Counted from the first letter of the stretch, positions 1 to 11,353 are shown. The stretch is 64,000 bases of DNA from Caprella mutica (GCA_947561585.1 CANNZV010002355.1:37974-101973), one strand, 5' to 3'. Numbers and translations: made by a program. Notes: generated by a model from the sequence alone, not told the origin.

Positions 1-35
1 TAATTTTGAATAAAATTCTTTTTCTTTTGAAGTCA

Positions 36-288
36 CAATAAAGATTAAACAAGTAACTTGAACAATAAAGATTAAACAAGTAACTTGAACAATAAAGATT
101 AAACAAGTAACTTGAACAATAAAGATTAAACAAGTAACTTGAACAATAAAGATTAAACAAGTAACTTGAACAATAAAGATTAAACAAGTAACTTGAACAA
201 TAAAGATTAAACAAGTAACTTGAACAATAAAGATTAAACAAGTAACTTGAACAATAAATATTAAACAAGTAACTCGAACAATAAATAT
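36..288. repeat. 27-bp minisatellite, about 9 copies
   Basis: The unit reads AATAAAGATTAAACAAG followed by TAACTTGAAC. Copies are near-identical, with two variant units at the right edge (AATATT for AAGATT, CTCG for CTTG). No gene is implied. Confidence 0.95.
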
Positions 289-1645
289 TTCCTCAATATT
301 TTGATACTTACCAGTTAGCCACCTTTAAACTGTCAAACATTTTATCTCACCAAGTCTCATAACAAACTTTACTCTATTGTCATTTTGAACAGTCAAAAAT
401 ACAATATATTAATTAGGCAGTTTTCCAGTCGAATGAAATACAATATAATAATGAAATTAATACTCAACATTAAAATAAATTTTCTATTGAAGTATATTGG
501 TAAAATAACGCATTTATTCAAATGAAATGAGAGAACATCTAAAATAGTCCTAGTTATTAAAATCTAGGGAGTTTGGTTCCAGTATTTCACTTACTTTCAT
601 TATTCAAAATTCTACAGTTTTTGAGTTATTGCAGTAAAGTCCTTTTATTATTCGATGCTACATTTTCTAAGAATTCTAAGTCTTTACCCAACATATTTAC
701 TTTTTTTAAACTTAGATTCGACTGGATATGTATGTACATTGTACACGCTGTACAGGGTCGTCCAGAGTGAATGTTCTCTTTCAATTTGTTAAAAAAGTCT
801 ATGCTAATGTTAATTAGGTAATGCTATAGGTATCCATTTATAATATGTCTATCAGTTATAATTCATTAGATAGTGTTGTGTGTGGTATACAGTACATGTA
901 TTAGTTTGTACTTATCTCAAGTATGGATGCTGTTGCCACATAGCAACAGCTCTCTCTCTCTCTCTTCCCTCCTCCAAGTGGTGAGGCAGTAGCCAAAATT
1001 GTATCGACTCTTGCAGGACTGCGAATTCCTTATTTTGGGGTCATTTGAATGGCAATCTGGCGTCATTTCCATAGAATTGATATGGCACTTAAACAGAATA
1101 ATGTTTTACACCTTCGTTCTCACTGTCTTGCAATCGCTGTAACACTAACTCTCTCTAGTGTACATCATAACTCTATTCCCTCCACGTATATGCGTGTATC
1201 TACTCCAGTATTGAATAGATTGTTGAACGTACAGCATATGTATCATTCCTCCTCCATTCCTCTAATCTTGCAATTACAACAACTGGCGACTAGGATGGCG
1301 CATGCATTTCAGAACAAAACTACTTACAGATTGAAAGAGAAGTTCTCAGTGTGGTCTTTGGTTGCGAACGATTTCGTCAGTGTTTGTTAGGATCTAAGTC
1401 TATTCCTAAAACTGATCACAAGCCCTAATAAATGATGCAACTAGAATCCCGGTGGAAACTGGAAACAATCCTTTACCGTTCTACCATACCTGGGGTAATT
1501 TCGTTGAAAACATCCTATGTGGCACAATATCTTACGAACTAACTGACCATTTCCCTACATTCCTTATACATATTACGCACGATAGTTAAAAACAAAAACG
1601 ACATACAAAAAGTAATTGTTAACGATGTTGAGTTGAAATCATCGT
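289..1645. other. Non-repetitive interval without a supported gene
   Basis: AT-rich sequence. It holds a short perfect hairpin (GCTGTTGC at 929-936 and GCAACAGC at 943-950) followed at once by a CT microsatellite (950-964). A 113-codon open frame at 1049-1390 (+) has no recognisable motif, no clear splice context and no paralogue in the window, so it is not called as a gene. Confidence 0.6.
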
Positions 1646-2262
1646 TGTACTACATCAACCTTGTACTATATCAACCTTGTACTACATCAACCTTGTACTA
1701 CATCAACCTTGTACTATATCAACCTTGTACAACATCAACCTTGTTTTTTCATCAACCTTGTACTACATCAACCTTGTTTTACATCAACCTTGTACTATAT
1801 CAACCTTGTACTACATCAACCTTGTACTACATCAACCTTGTACAACATCAACCTTGTACAACATCAACCTTGTTTTACATCAACCTTTTACAACATCAAC
1901 CTTGTACAACATCAACCTTGTACTACATCAACCTTGTACAACATCAACCTTGTACTACATCAACCTTGTACTACATCAACCTTGTACTACATCAACCTTG
2001 TACAACATCAACCTTGTACTACATCAACCTTGTACAACATCAACCTTGTACTACATCAACCTTGTACTACATCAACCTTGTACTACATCAACCTTGTACT
2101 ACATCAACCTTGTACTACATCAAACTTGTACTACATCAACCTTGTACTTCATAAACCTTGTACTACATCAACCTTGTACTACATCAACCTTGTACTACAT
2201 CAACCTTGTACTACATCAACCTTGTACTACATCAACCTTGTACTACATCAACCTTGTACTAC
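1646..2262. repeat. 16-bp minisatellite, about 38 copies
   Basis: The unit is TACTACATCAACCTTG, with TACAACATC and TATATC variants. Because 16 is not a multiple of 3, all three forward frames cycle through the same peptide words (INLV, HQPC, TSTL), so the long open frames here are by-products of the repeat. The array is part of the inverted repeat arm 1646-2749. Confidence 0.95.
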
Positions 2263-2749
2263 AATATATTTTTTTATTTTAGTATGAGGAAAAAATAAAA
2301 GGAAAAATGTTCAATATTTAATTAACTACATAAAGTATCTTCATTAATTTTATGAATGTGTGCAATTAATGAACAAAAAGTGTAGTTAGCTGAGAATATT
2401 ACTCTGAAGTATGGTATTAATTTGTCATAATTTAAGAAGATGTGGCAGATTGTAACCATTTACTTGGCACATTAGCAACAACAAATATTGGTGGTTTTAC
2501 ATGGACATTATTCTACAAAATCACGAAAAATAAAACAATGGAGTATAAAATTAGTATTTCAACAAAATTGTGTTCTATTCATTTTCAATTTCAATCTAAC
2601 ATCAAAATAAACTAAGTGCGAACGTACGGAAAAGTTCTTTCTCTTTCAATCATAAACATATTCATATACATTGTCAAATTACATTTACTGGCTTAATAAT
2701 TACATGTTTAAAATTATATCAAATGTGTCACATCAGGCAGTGACTGGTT
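1646..2749 (+). repeat. Arm 1 of a ~1.1-kb inverted repeat
   Basis: The reverse complement of this stretch matches 26681-27733. The roughly 480 bases outside the minisatellite (2263-2749) look almost identical by eye; one visible difference is ACACATTTG against ACATCTTTG. The arm includes the last codons and stop of the minus-strand exon at 2714-2883. The match ends just inside that exon and, on the other side, within the 16-bp array. Confidence 0.9.
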
Positions 2750-2883
2750 AAAGGCTCTCATGACGTCATCACACTTCATTTTTTTTGAAGGAGAAGGCCA
2801 CTTCTCCGTCAGACAGAGCTCATAGCACTGCAAGGTATCGTCCTCGTGACTTTTTTCACAGGCGAAGCAATAGGTACCTTTCC
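2714..2883 (-). CDS. Terminal exon of an unrecognised cysteine-rich protein gene
   Basis: On the minus strand a pyrimidine-rich acceptor (CTACTTTTCAG, with a second AG two bases on) precedes an open frame of 55 codons ending in TAA at 2716-2714. The frame carries a dense cysteine pattern, C-F-A-C then C-Y-E-L-C then K-C, and ends DVTHLI. Using the second AG (exon from 2883) gives two leading bases, which complement the single base left by exon 9779-9933 and restore one frame. Using the first AG (2885) would need a different upstream exon or would read into TGA. It is therefore possible that one small exon lies undetected between 2.9 and 9.8 kb. The family was not recognised. The extreme 3' end is copied in inverted form at 26681. 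Confidence 0.55.
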
Positions 2884-2907
2884 CTCTGAAAAGTAGAAAT
2901 ATTTAAC

Positions 2908-3418
2908 AGGGCAAGAAGAAATTATTCCTGGGATATTAAAGGAATATTCAGGCAAGAAGGAACTATTCCTGGGATATTAAGGGAATATTTCAGGCAAGAA
3001 GGAATTATTCCTGGGATATTAAGGGAATATTTCAGACAAGAAGAAATTATTCCTGGGATATTAAGGGAATATTTCAGGCAAGAAGGAATTATTCCTGGGA
3101 TATTAAGGGAATATTTCAGGCAAGAAGGAATTATTCCTGGGATATTAAGGGAATATTTCAAGCAAGAAGGAATTATTCCTGGGATATTAAGGGAATATTT
3201 CAGGCAAGAAGGAATTATTCCTGGGATATTAAGGGAATATTTCAGGCAAGAAGGAATTATTCCTGGGATATTAAGGGAATATTTCAAGCAAGAAGGAATT
3301 ATTCCTGGGTTATTAAGGGAATATTTCAAGCAAGAAGGAATTATTCCTGGGATATTAAGGGAATATTTCAGGCAAGAAGGAATTATTCCTGGGATATTAA
3401 AGGAATTTCCCAGGCAAG
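2908..3418. repeat. 42-bp minisatellite, about 12 copies
   Basis: The unit starts GCAAGAAGGAATTATTCCTG and continues with GGATATTAAGGGAATATTTCAG. It lies in an intron of the minus-strand gene. Units contain small palindromes (GGAATTATTCC). The right edge lies about 60 bp from a TIR element at 3480. Confidence 0.95.
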
Positions 3419-3479
3419 AAGAATTTAATAATGGAAAACTCCTTTAATATCTCAGGAGTAAATCCTTTTTGCCTGAGTA

Positions 3480-3655
3480 GGGTAACCACTCAATTACCGA
3501 ACACTCACAGCACTCGAAAAGTGAGAGTTAACGTAGTTATGATCCAATGTGATCTTCAGAACTTTCTGTTGAACTATTTATTATAATGTATCTCAGCACC
3601 CACTTTCCGAGTACTGAGAGCCTTGTTAAGTGTCCAATAACTGAGACGTAACCCC
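3480..3655. mobile_element. Short TIR element, family A, copy 1
   Basis: Begins GGGTAACCACTCAATTACC and ends CTGAGACGTAACCCC. The two ends are imperfect inverted repeats that extend inward (CACTCGAAAAGTG against CACTTTCCGAGTAC). Related copies are at 9552-9705 and 10976-11134. No coding capacity, so a MITE-like element. The superfamily is unknown because no clear target duplication was found. Confidence 0.65.
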
Positions 3656-4076
3656 ATTATATCAGAAAGTTTTTGAAACCACATCTTGCGAATGTATTTT
3701 AAGTTCAAAAACATTTTTATAAAAAGAAAAAATTGAAAACTCAGAATTTCAAAATGTAAAAGGGAGCTGTTGAAATTGTAATTTCTTTATTAGATTGTTA
3801 TAACAAACTTCAAAATTAAATATTTTACTCATTTATTCATAATATTTATATTCCTGAAATAAGTACCGCCTTACTTTGTAATTTCAACAAAGGAGATTCT
3901 TTTAGTGCTATTAGATGTCCTTATTCCAGAATCGAATAATTTTTTCAGGAGTTCCTCCGCTTCAGAAAAAGTTAAAGAACATCTTTGAAGATACAGACCG
4001 TGGAACCTGATAGAGTGGGAGAACATGTTCAACACTTGCTATTGTGGAAAAATAATATGGAATTTCTTTTTGTTAG
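3656..4076. other. Unique AT-rich spacer
   Basis: No repeat or gene recognised. Confidence 0.6.
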
Positions 4077-4388
4077 AAAATAATATGGAACATGAATGTA
4101 TAAAAAATAATATGGAACATGAATGTATAAAAAATAATATGGAACATGAATGTATAAAAAATAATATGGAACATGAATGTATAAAAAATAATATGGAACA
4201 TGAATGTATAAAAAATAATATGGAACATGAATGTATAAAAAATAATATGGAACATGAATGTATAAAAAATAATATGGAACATGAATGTATAAAAAATAAT
4301 ATGGAACATGAATGTATAAAAAATAATATGGAACATGAATGTATAAAAAATAATATGGAACATGAATGTATAAAAAATAATATGGAAT
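4077..4388. repeat. 27-bp minisatellite, about 11 copies
   Basis: The unit is AATAATATGGAACATGAATG followed by TATAAAA, nearly invariant. Open frames of over 100 codons on both strands are due to the 27-bp period. Confidence 0.95.
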
Positions 4389-4577
4389 TCTTTTAATGGA
4401 AAAATAAAACAGTACAACTCCTCTATAATTAACCATCCTGATTAGTGGAGTCTTAGTAATGAATTACCCTCAATAATGAATATAAATTAGAAAAAGGAAT
4501 ATAGTTTGTGACTTTGTGTAGTCTGACAAAAAATGACCATCAGTTTTCTATGCATTTCTCGACTTCTATACGGTGGT

Positions 4578-6350
4578 AGGTAATTTGATACCTGGTAATT
4601 TGATACCCGGTAATTTGATACCCGGTAATTTGATACCCGGTAATTTGATACCCGGTAATTTGATACCCGGTAATTTGATCCCCGGTAATTTGATCCCCGG
4701 TAAATTGATAGCCGGTAATTTGATCCCCGGTAATTTGATCCCCGGTAATTTGATCTCTGGTAATTTGATACCCGGTAATTTGATACCCGGTAATTTGATA
4801 CCCGGTAATTTGATACCCGGTAATTTGATACCCGGTAATTTGATCCCCGGTAATTTGATCCCCGGTAAATTGATACCCGGTAATTTGATAGCCGGTAATT
4901 TGATCCCCGGTAATTTGATCCCCGGTAATTTGATCTCTGGTAATTTGATACCCGGTAATTTGATACCCGGTAATTTGATACCCGGTAATTTGATACCCGG
5001 TAATTTGATACCCGGTAATTTGATACCCGGTAATTTGATACCCGGTAATTTGATACCCGGTAATTTGATACCCGGTAATTTGATCCCCGGTAATTTGATC
5101 CCCGGTAAATTGATACCCGGTAATTTGATAGCCGGTAATTTGATCCCCGGTAATTTGATCCCCGGTAATTTGATCTCTGGTAATTTGATACCCGGTAATT
5201 TGATCCCCGGTAATTTGATACTCGGTAATTTGATCCCCGGTAATTTGATACCCGGTAATTTGATCCCCGGTAATTTGATACCCGGTAATTTGATCTCTGG
5301 TAATTTGATCCCCGGTAATTTGATACCCGGTAATTTGATAAGCGGTAATTTGATCCCCGGTAATTTGATCCCCGGTAATTTGATACCCGGTAATTTGATC
5401 TCTGGTAATTTGATACCCGGTAATTTGATCCCCGGTAATTTGATCCCCGGTAATTTGATCGCCGGTAATTTGATCCCCGGTAATTTGATACCCGGTAATT
5501 TGATCCCCGGTAATTTGATACCCGGTAATTTGATCTCTGGTAATTTGATACCCGGTAATTTGATCCCCGGTAATTTTATCCCCGGTAATTTGATCCCCGG
5601 TAATTTGATCCCTGGTAATTTGATACCCGGTAATTTGATCCCCGTTAGTTTAATCCCCGGTAATTTGATCCCCGGTAATTTGATCCCTGGTAATTTGATA
5701 CCCGGTAATTTGATCACCGTTAGTTCGATCCCCGGTAATTTGATCCCTGGTAATTTGATACCCGGTAATTTGATCCCCGTTAGTTTGATCCCCGGTAATT
5801 TGATGCCCGGTAATTTGATCCCCGTTAATTTGATGCCCGGTAATTTGATCCCCGTTAATTTGATGCTAGGTTATTGGATGCCTGGTAATTTGATGCCTGG
5901 TAATTTAATGCCCGGTTATTTGATCCCCGGTAATTTGATCCTCATTAGTTTGATCCCCGGTAATTTGATACCCGTTAGTTTGATCCCAGGTAATTTGATC
6001 CCCGTTAGTTTGGTTCCCGTTAATTTGATGCCCGGTAATTTGATTCCCGTTGATTTGATGCCCGGTAATTTAATGCCAGGTAATTGGATGCCCGGTAATT
6101 TGATGCCTGGTAATTTAATGCCCGGTTATTTGATCCCCGGTAATTTGATCCCCATTAGTTTGATCCCCGGTAATTTGATCCCCATTAATTTGATCCCCGT
6201 TAGTTTGATCCCCGGTAATTTGATACCCGATAGTTTGATCCCCGTTAATTTGATCGGCGGTAATTTGATCTCCGTTAGTTTGGTCCCCGTTAATTTGATG
6301 CCCGGTAATTTGATGCCCGGTAATTTGATCCACGGTAATTTAGCCCCCGG
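4578..6350. repeat. 15-bp minisatellite, about 118 copies
   Basis: The unit is GGTAATTTGATMCCC. The left two thirds is homogeneous, with a super-pattern of ATACCC, ATCCCC and ATCTCT variants. From about 5640 rightward, units become divergent (GTTAGTTTG, GGTTATTTG). This is the profile of an array growing at one end. Open frames of 383 and 601 codons here are repeat artefacts. Confidence 0.95.
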
Positions 6351-6359
6351 ATACAGATA

Positions 6360-7160
6360 TTCATTTAAAATTCAATAATATAAAATAAAATACAATTAAG
6401 GTACTTTTACTTAACTTTGCATAAAATACTAATGGAACAATGAAAATACTCACAATTTTATATTAATTACAAAGATTACTTTTCCATGAAAAGTTCATTT
6501 TCCAGTTGTGTGGTTTTGGACCTTCCTCCACCTAACACGTCATATAGTGACCTAGTTGTAGTTCATTATGGAGGAGTTATACTGTGTGAACCCTTCTTTA
6601 ATGGAACTTCATTTTTTGGATATAGAATATGGATTCTGTTTATACAATCTTACGTTCTGGAGACTTTGGAGGATTTATCTGGAGCCAGATGACGTATGAT
6701 GTGGAAGGTATTTTCTTGAGCATGGGCAGGCACATCTACCAAGCAGAGGAGTGGGGAATAGTCATTCCGTCCTCTGGGTAAAGAACTCATAGTCTTGTAA
6801 CAACTGGAACCACTGTACTTTACCTTGAAAACTGAGAGTTAAGATTGTCATTAGGTTGAGTAGCAATTCCTGAATACTCAACTTAGGTTATGATAGGGAA
6901 TCAAAAATTTCAAAAGGCTTCATCGATATATATGTAAAGTGAAATTGTCCACTAACAGAGTACTACGAGTGTTATAGTTCTGAGACGTTAGTTGATATAG
7001 AATTACCCAGAGATAAAGTTTATATGGCCCAACTTAGTCTTCTATAACTTTCTCTCTGAATGGATAATTGGGTGATGGACGTACCAAATCTGTCACCTAA
7101 CTTATACTGAGCAAATATTCCCGTCACTTTGAGACCAATTTCTATCCGAATCACCAGAGT
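6360..7160. other. Spacer with no supported gene
   Basis: A 68-codon open frame at 6486-6692 (+) begins just before a good acceptor-like TCATTTTCCAG. No partner exon or known motif could be assigned. A GTGAGT donor-like site also exists on the minus strand near 6450-6455, but the frames upstream of it are closed. Confidence 0.5.
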
Positions 7161-7164
7161 GCAG

Positions 7165-7335
7165 ACTTTTAGGAGCTAAAAATAGGCATTTTAGGACCTA
7201 GAAATGCATTCAGGGATCTAAAATAGCTTCTTACAACCTAGCTAAAAAAAGTATTTTGGAATCTAAAAAGCCCTTCAGGACCTTAAAGTAGGCCTTTAAG
7301 GACCAAAAATTAGGTCTCTTAAGAACTAAAAAGTA
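7165..7335. repeat. Degenerate ~28-bp tandem repeat
   Basis: Recurring TTTAGGACCTAAAAAT-like words (AGGAGCTAAAAATAGG, AGGACCTAGAAATG, AGGGATCTAAAATAG and similar), strongly diverged. Confidence 0.6.
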
Positions 7336-7447
7336 ATTAATAATTATTCTGACACTCTTATAACTTTTGTTTGTTTATTTATTTTGTTTATTGAAAAAAT
7401 ATCATCTTTTTTGCAGTCAAAATTTGAATTTATTTAAGAACTTTTCG

Positions 7448-7645
7448 GGTAATATACATGAATATGTATGTTAGGCAATATACATGTTGGTCATTATACA
7501 TGAATATGTATGTTAGGCAATATACATGTTGGTCATTATACATGTATATGTATGTTGGGCAATATACATGTTGGTCATTATACATGTATATGTATGTTGG
7601 GCAATATACATGTATATGTATATATGTTGGGCAATATACATGTTT
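7448..7645. repeat. 42-bp minisatellite, about 4.5 copies
   Basis: The unit combines ATATACATGTTGGTCATTAT and ACATGTATATGTATGTTGGG, with self-complementary ATACATGTAT cores. Confidence 0.85.
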
Positions 7646-7877
7646 ATTTATTTATTATATTGGCAGTTTAGTATATAAAATCGGTAATTTGACCACCTGG
7701 TAATTTAATAATATATAAAATGGTATATCTGATGTAGAAGCGGCTGCAGCAGTTGTCTTTTGAACCGATTCGAATAGTCCAGGAAATATATTTTGAAAGC
7801 GATAAGCTAATGAATTGATTACATGTTATTGACATGAAATTTAATTAAGTGCATTATCCAAGAATCGAAATATAAAG

Positions 7878-8178
7878 GAGATCAAATTACCAGGGGTCAA
7901 ATTACCAGGGGTCAAATTACCAGGGGTCTAATTACCAGGGGGGGGAGTTGAAATTATCAGAAGCTCAAATTACCTGGAGTCAAATTAGCAGGTGATCAAA
8001 TTACCGGGGGTAAAATTATCAGGTGGTCAAATTACCTCTGGTCAAATTACCGGGGGACAAATTAATAGGTGATCAAATTACCGGGGGTGAAATTATCAGG
8101 TGGTCAAATTAACGGGGTTAAAATTATCAGGAGGTCAAATTACCAGGTGGTCAAACTACCTGACATCTAATTACCAGT
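7878..8178. repeat. 15-bp repeats, inverted relative to 4578-6350
   Basis: About 20 diverged copies of TCAAATTACCAGGGG. This is the reverse complement of the large array to the left. One direct-orientation relic (GGTAATTTGACCACC) sits at about 7682. Confidence 0.85.
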
Positions 8179-8616
8179 CTGAAACAATTCATCCCTTAAA
8201 TTAAAATTAAAGAATCTAGTACATATTCAAATTCATCTATGAGTGAAACTAAGGTTAAATTGAAATTCATTGAACGAAACTAATTCCAATTAAATTCGAA
8301 ATTTGTGTTAACAGCAAACCTTCGTATCAGAGTTAGACCAACATATTACTAGACAAACCGCGTATTAGACATAGATACTTTGAAACTGTACGGGAAAAAA
8401 CCTCGTAATAGACAAAACACAATTTTTTGGACCTGACAGTTATTCTAGTGTAAATATTACTAGGTTCGACATGAATCTCTCTTCGAATAGTGAATGATAG
8501 TAGCTATTCGTTTTTTTATTGCAGAGGCTGTGTTAAAAAAAACCACGTGATGAATTACACAAAACTAGATACAGTGAATACTATGCTAAAGTGTGTGATC
8601 TTAAAGTGATAGTTCA
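8179..8616. other. Unique AT-rich spacer
   Basis: Nothing recognised beyond low-complexity sequence. Confidence 0.6.
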
Positions 8617-8942
8617 TCTATCCTAATAATTTCCCTCGTGTGTTTATTTATTTACTTGGTGTCCGCTTTTACTCTACGGGTATTAAACATGAAGAATGTA
8701 ACTATGATACGCACGGGAATATATTGACATGAATATGAGATTTAAATTCTTATGAGTTAATTCAATTTATTTATATGAATATTATCTATTAAATATAGTA
8801 GTAGATTATGCAGAAAAATAAAATTTAATTGATTTCAATTCACTAAGAGACATACAATAAATAAATTACTATTGTAGACTACATCAACATTTCGATAGAT
8901 TACTATATGAAGACCGTTATTTTTAACGGGCAATTACACTAG
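8617..8942 (+). mobile_element. Non-autonomous Helitron, complete
   Basis: Starts TCTATCCTAATAATTTCC after an A. Ends CTAG before a T, with a perfect hairpin (CCGTT 8914-8918, AACGG 8925-8929) about 10 bases upstream of the end. These are the hallmarks of Helitrons: 5' TC, 3' hairpin plus CTAG, insertion between A and T, no target duplication. A diverged copy in opposite orientation is at 48815-49110, sharing the first ~130 bases, including GTGTCCGCTTTTA. No Rep/helicase coding. Confidence 0.8.
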
Positions 8943-9062
8943 TTTAGAAAATAATTTACACCGATTTTGATTTATTTTTTAACGTTCTATAAATTTGTCA
9001 GTCTAACGTACCCTCTTTACCGAGTTACCAAATTATTTCTAAATATAAAATGAACTTTGTGG

Positions 9063-9510
9063 CATTTCAGGACTTTATTGCAATTTAAGACTTTATTGCA
9101 TTTTAAGACTTTATTGTATTTTAAGACTTTATTGCATTTTAAGACTTTATTGCATTTCAGGACTTTATTGCATTTTAGGACTTTATTGCATTTGAAGACT
9201 TTATTGCATTTTAGGACTTTATTGTATTTTAGGACTTTATTGTATTTTAAGACTTTATTGCATTTTAAGACTTTAATGTATTTTAAGACTTTATTGCATT
9301 TTAGGACTTTATTGCATTTGAAGACTTTATTGCTTTTTAAGGTTTTATTGCATTTTAGGACTTTATTGCATTTTAAGACTTTATTGCATTTTAAGACTTT
9401 ATTGCATTTTAAGACTTTATTGCAATTTAAGACTTTATTGCATTTTAAGACTTTATTGCATTTTAGGACTTTATTGCATTTTAGGACTTTATTGCATTTT
9501 AGGATTTTTT
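9063..9510. repeat. 18-bp minisatellite, about 25 copies
   Basis: The unit is TTATTGCATTTTAAGACT, with AAGACT/AGGACT and GCATTT/GTATTT variants. It lies in the same intron as the 42-bp array. Its right edge lies about 40 bp from a family-A TIR element. Confidence 0.95.
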
Positions 9511-9551
9511 ATGACTAAATCCCTAAAGTATGGATTTAGTTGACTATTTAT

Positions 9552-9705
9552 GGGAACCACTTAATTACCGCACACTCACAGTACATAGGTTCTGAATCGA
9601 TGTGAACTTTAGAAATATCTAATTTGCTTAACATTACCTGTGTTAACACCCACTTTGCGACTACTGTGAGCCTAATTAAGTGTCCGAGTACTGTAACGCC
9701 ACCCT
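9552..9705. mobile_element. Short TIR element, family A, copy 2
   Basis: Begins GGGAACCACTTAATTACC and ends CTGTAACGCCACCC. The interior shares TGTGTTAACACCCACTTT with the other copies. It sits between an 18-bp minisatellite and the exon 9779-9933. Confidence 0.65.
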
Positions 9706-9778
9706 CTACTGAGAAAAAATATGCCATGTGGCGGATTAACGACTTCATTCCCTTCGTTGTAGCACCATAATAACTTAC

Positions 9779-9933
9779 TGGTAGTGAAGCAGACTTCTGA
9801 TAATATTTTGAGGTTCAGATCTTCCATCAGTGGAAAACTGACTCGCATGAAGTGCATTCCTCCACTCTTTTCTTTCAGCACTTTTAGGTTTTCATTGGAG
9901 TTGATGCAACCTTTGAAAGAGGAGACCTCACAG
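9779..9933 (-). CDS. Internal exon of the unrecognised cysteine-rich protein gene
   Basis: Minus-strand exon of 155 bases. The acceptor is AATATTTTTCAG before 9933 and the donor is GTAAGT starting at 9778. It has one leading base, 51 codons and one trailing base. The single leading C completes an AA left by exon 11354-11729 to give Asn, so the phases agree. The peptide opens C-E-V, has K-G-C nine residues in and V-C-F near its end, with no internal stop. It shows no recognised domain. Three cysteines and no long hydrophobic stretch fit a secreted or extracellular protein, which is an inference. Confidence 0.7.
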
Positions 9934-9982
9934 CTGAAAAATATTACAACTTAGAGGATGATGTACATTGTAGAGTTCTACC

Positions 9983-10943
9983 GGTTCTAGGTATATTCCA
10001 CCCCGGAAAAAATCACCCCGGATAAATTCAGTAAAGTAAACATTTTGTCACTATGGAAACTACACGAGGAAGGAAGGACTCAGACCCCCAAACACACCGC
10101 TAACGTAACATTGGGTGAATGTGTATTTAGTAATAACATGGAGTGGGATTTACAGGTGTGATCTTTGCAGGTGTGATCTTTGCAGGTGTGATATTTACAG
10201 GTGTGATCATTACTGGTGTGAAATTTTCAGGTGTGATTTTTACAGGTGTAATTTTCACAAGTGTAAGTTTTACAGGTGTGAACTTTACAGGTGTGATATT
10301 TACAGGTGTGATCTTTACAGGTGTGATCTTTACAGGTGTGATCTTTGCAGGTGTGATATTTACAGGTGTGATCTTTACAGGTGTGATCTTTGCAGGTGTG
10401 ATATTTACAGGTGTGAACATTACTGGTGTGAAATTTTCAGGTGTGATTTTTACAGGTGTAATTTTCACAAGTGTAAGTTTTACAGGTGTGAACTTTACAG
10501 GTGTGATATTTACAGGTGTGTTCTTTGCAGGTGGGATTCACTGGTGTGATTTTACAGGTGTGATTTATACAGGTGTGATTTCTTCAGGTGTGAATTTTAC
10601 AGGTGGGATTTACAGGTGTGATTTTATAGATGTGAATTTTACAGTTGTGATTTTACAGATGTGAATTTTACAGGTGTGATTTTTACAGGTGTGATTTTTA
10701 CAGGCGGGGTTTTTACAGGTGTGATCTTTACAGGTTTGAATTTTACTATACTGAATTTCACAGGTAGGATTTTTATAGGTGTGAGTTTTACCGAGATGAG
10801 TTTTACCGAGATGAGTTTTACCGAGATGAGTTTTACCGGGATGAGTTTTTCCGGGATGAGTTTTACCGGAATGAGTTTTACGTGGGTGATTTTACTGGGG
10901 AGATTTATACATTGAGATTTTTACGGGGTGAAATATACCGGCC
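9983..10943. mobile_element. Foldback-like element with a 15-bp array
   Basis: Left end GGTTCTAGGTATATTCCACC. Right end, as reverse complement, GGCCGGTATATTTCACCCC. The inner repeats on both sides are CACCCCGGAAAAAATC-like. A long 15-bp array grows inward from the right end. The target duplication is unclear (only about 6 of 9 bases agree). It lies within the intron between exons 11354-11729 and 9779-9933. Confidence 0.6.
10150..10900. repeat. 15-bp minisatellite, about 50 copies
   Basis: The unit is ACAGGTGTGATCTTT, degrading rightward to ACCGAGATGAGTTTT. A block of about 225 bp within it is duplicated (TATTACTGGTGTGAAATT near 10205 and 10420). Open frames on both strands are repeat artefacts. 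Confidence 0.9.
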
Positions 10944-10975
10944 ATCAAATTTACCTTTTTACCGAACAAAGCCAG

Positions 10976-11134
10976 CAACATCTCAGTTACCTGACACTCA
11001 ATTAGGCACACAGTTCTCGGAAAGTGGGTGTTAACACAGGTTAGAATTAGAATTTTCTAAAAGTCAGATTGGTTCATAATCTACGTTAACGTTCATTTTC
11101 CAACAACTGTGAGTGTCCGATATTGGAGTTGTTA
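10976..11134. mobile_element. Short TIR element, family A, copy 3
   Basis: Relative to copy 1 it is in the opposite orientation: ATCTCAGTTACCTGACACTC at the left, AAAGTGGGTGTTAACACAGG inside, and GAGTGTCCGATATTGGAG at the right. It lies directly right of the Foldback-like element and its 15-bp array. Confidence 0.6.
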
Positions 11135-11139
11135 CTTAT

Positions 11140-11350
11140 ATTGCAATTAAATAAAACTGAGATAAAAATTTACAAAGAGTGAATTTATTTCAATGGAAAA
11201 CTAATGTTGAGGGAAATTCAAATATAGTTTGGTAATTAAGTACTTAACCAAAATTAAATTAAATTAAATAATTTTATTAAATTATTAGTAAATTTATTTG
11301 AATAATTAATTAATAGTTAATTTAATTAACTAATCTAATTATTGCAAACT
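11140..11350. other. Low-complexity AT-rich intron sequence
   Basis: Runs of AATTAATTAA-like words up to the exon donor at 11348-11353. Confidence 0.7.
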
Positions 11351-11353
11351 TAC

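Larger units (their letters stand above)
4571..8178. mobile_element. Possible large Foldback-like element with one expanded arm
   Basis: Two arrays of the same 15-bp motif face each other: GGTAATTTGATCCCC units at 4578-6350 and the reverse complement (TCAAATTACCAGGGG) at 7878-8178. The outer ends read GGTGGTAGGTAATTTG on the left and, as reverse complement, CAGGTAGTTTGACC on the right. Both fit the AGGT-type terminus of other elements here. The interior (6360-7870) holds a 42-bp array and unique DNA with no transposase recognised. The boundaries and the single-element view are inferred. Confidence 0.45.

Noticed and set aside
36..288. Telomere-like repeat at the contig start
   Set aside because: A 27-bp complex unit, not a short G-rich telomeric motif.
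1049..1390. 113-codon frame
   Set aside because: No domain, no splice context, no paralogue, and in-frame composition is like its surroundings.
1633..2287. Three overlapping forward frames of 173-208 codons
   Set aside because: The 16-bp unit rotates through all frames and gives the same peptide words in each.
4566..6378. 383- and 601-codon frames with 5-residue repeats
   Set aside because: Direct product of the 15-bp period; open on both strands over the same array.
6486..6692. 68-codon frame with an acceptor-like site
   Set aside because: No donor or partner exon was found in phase. It is the best of the weak frames, but unsupported.
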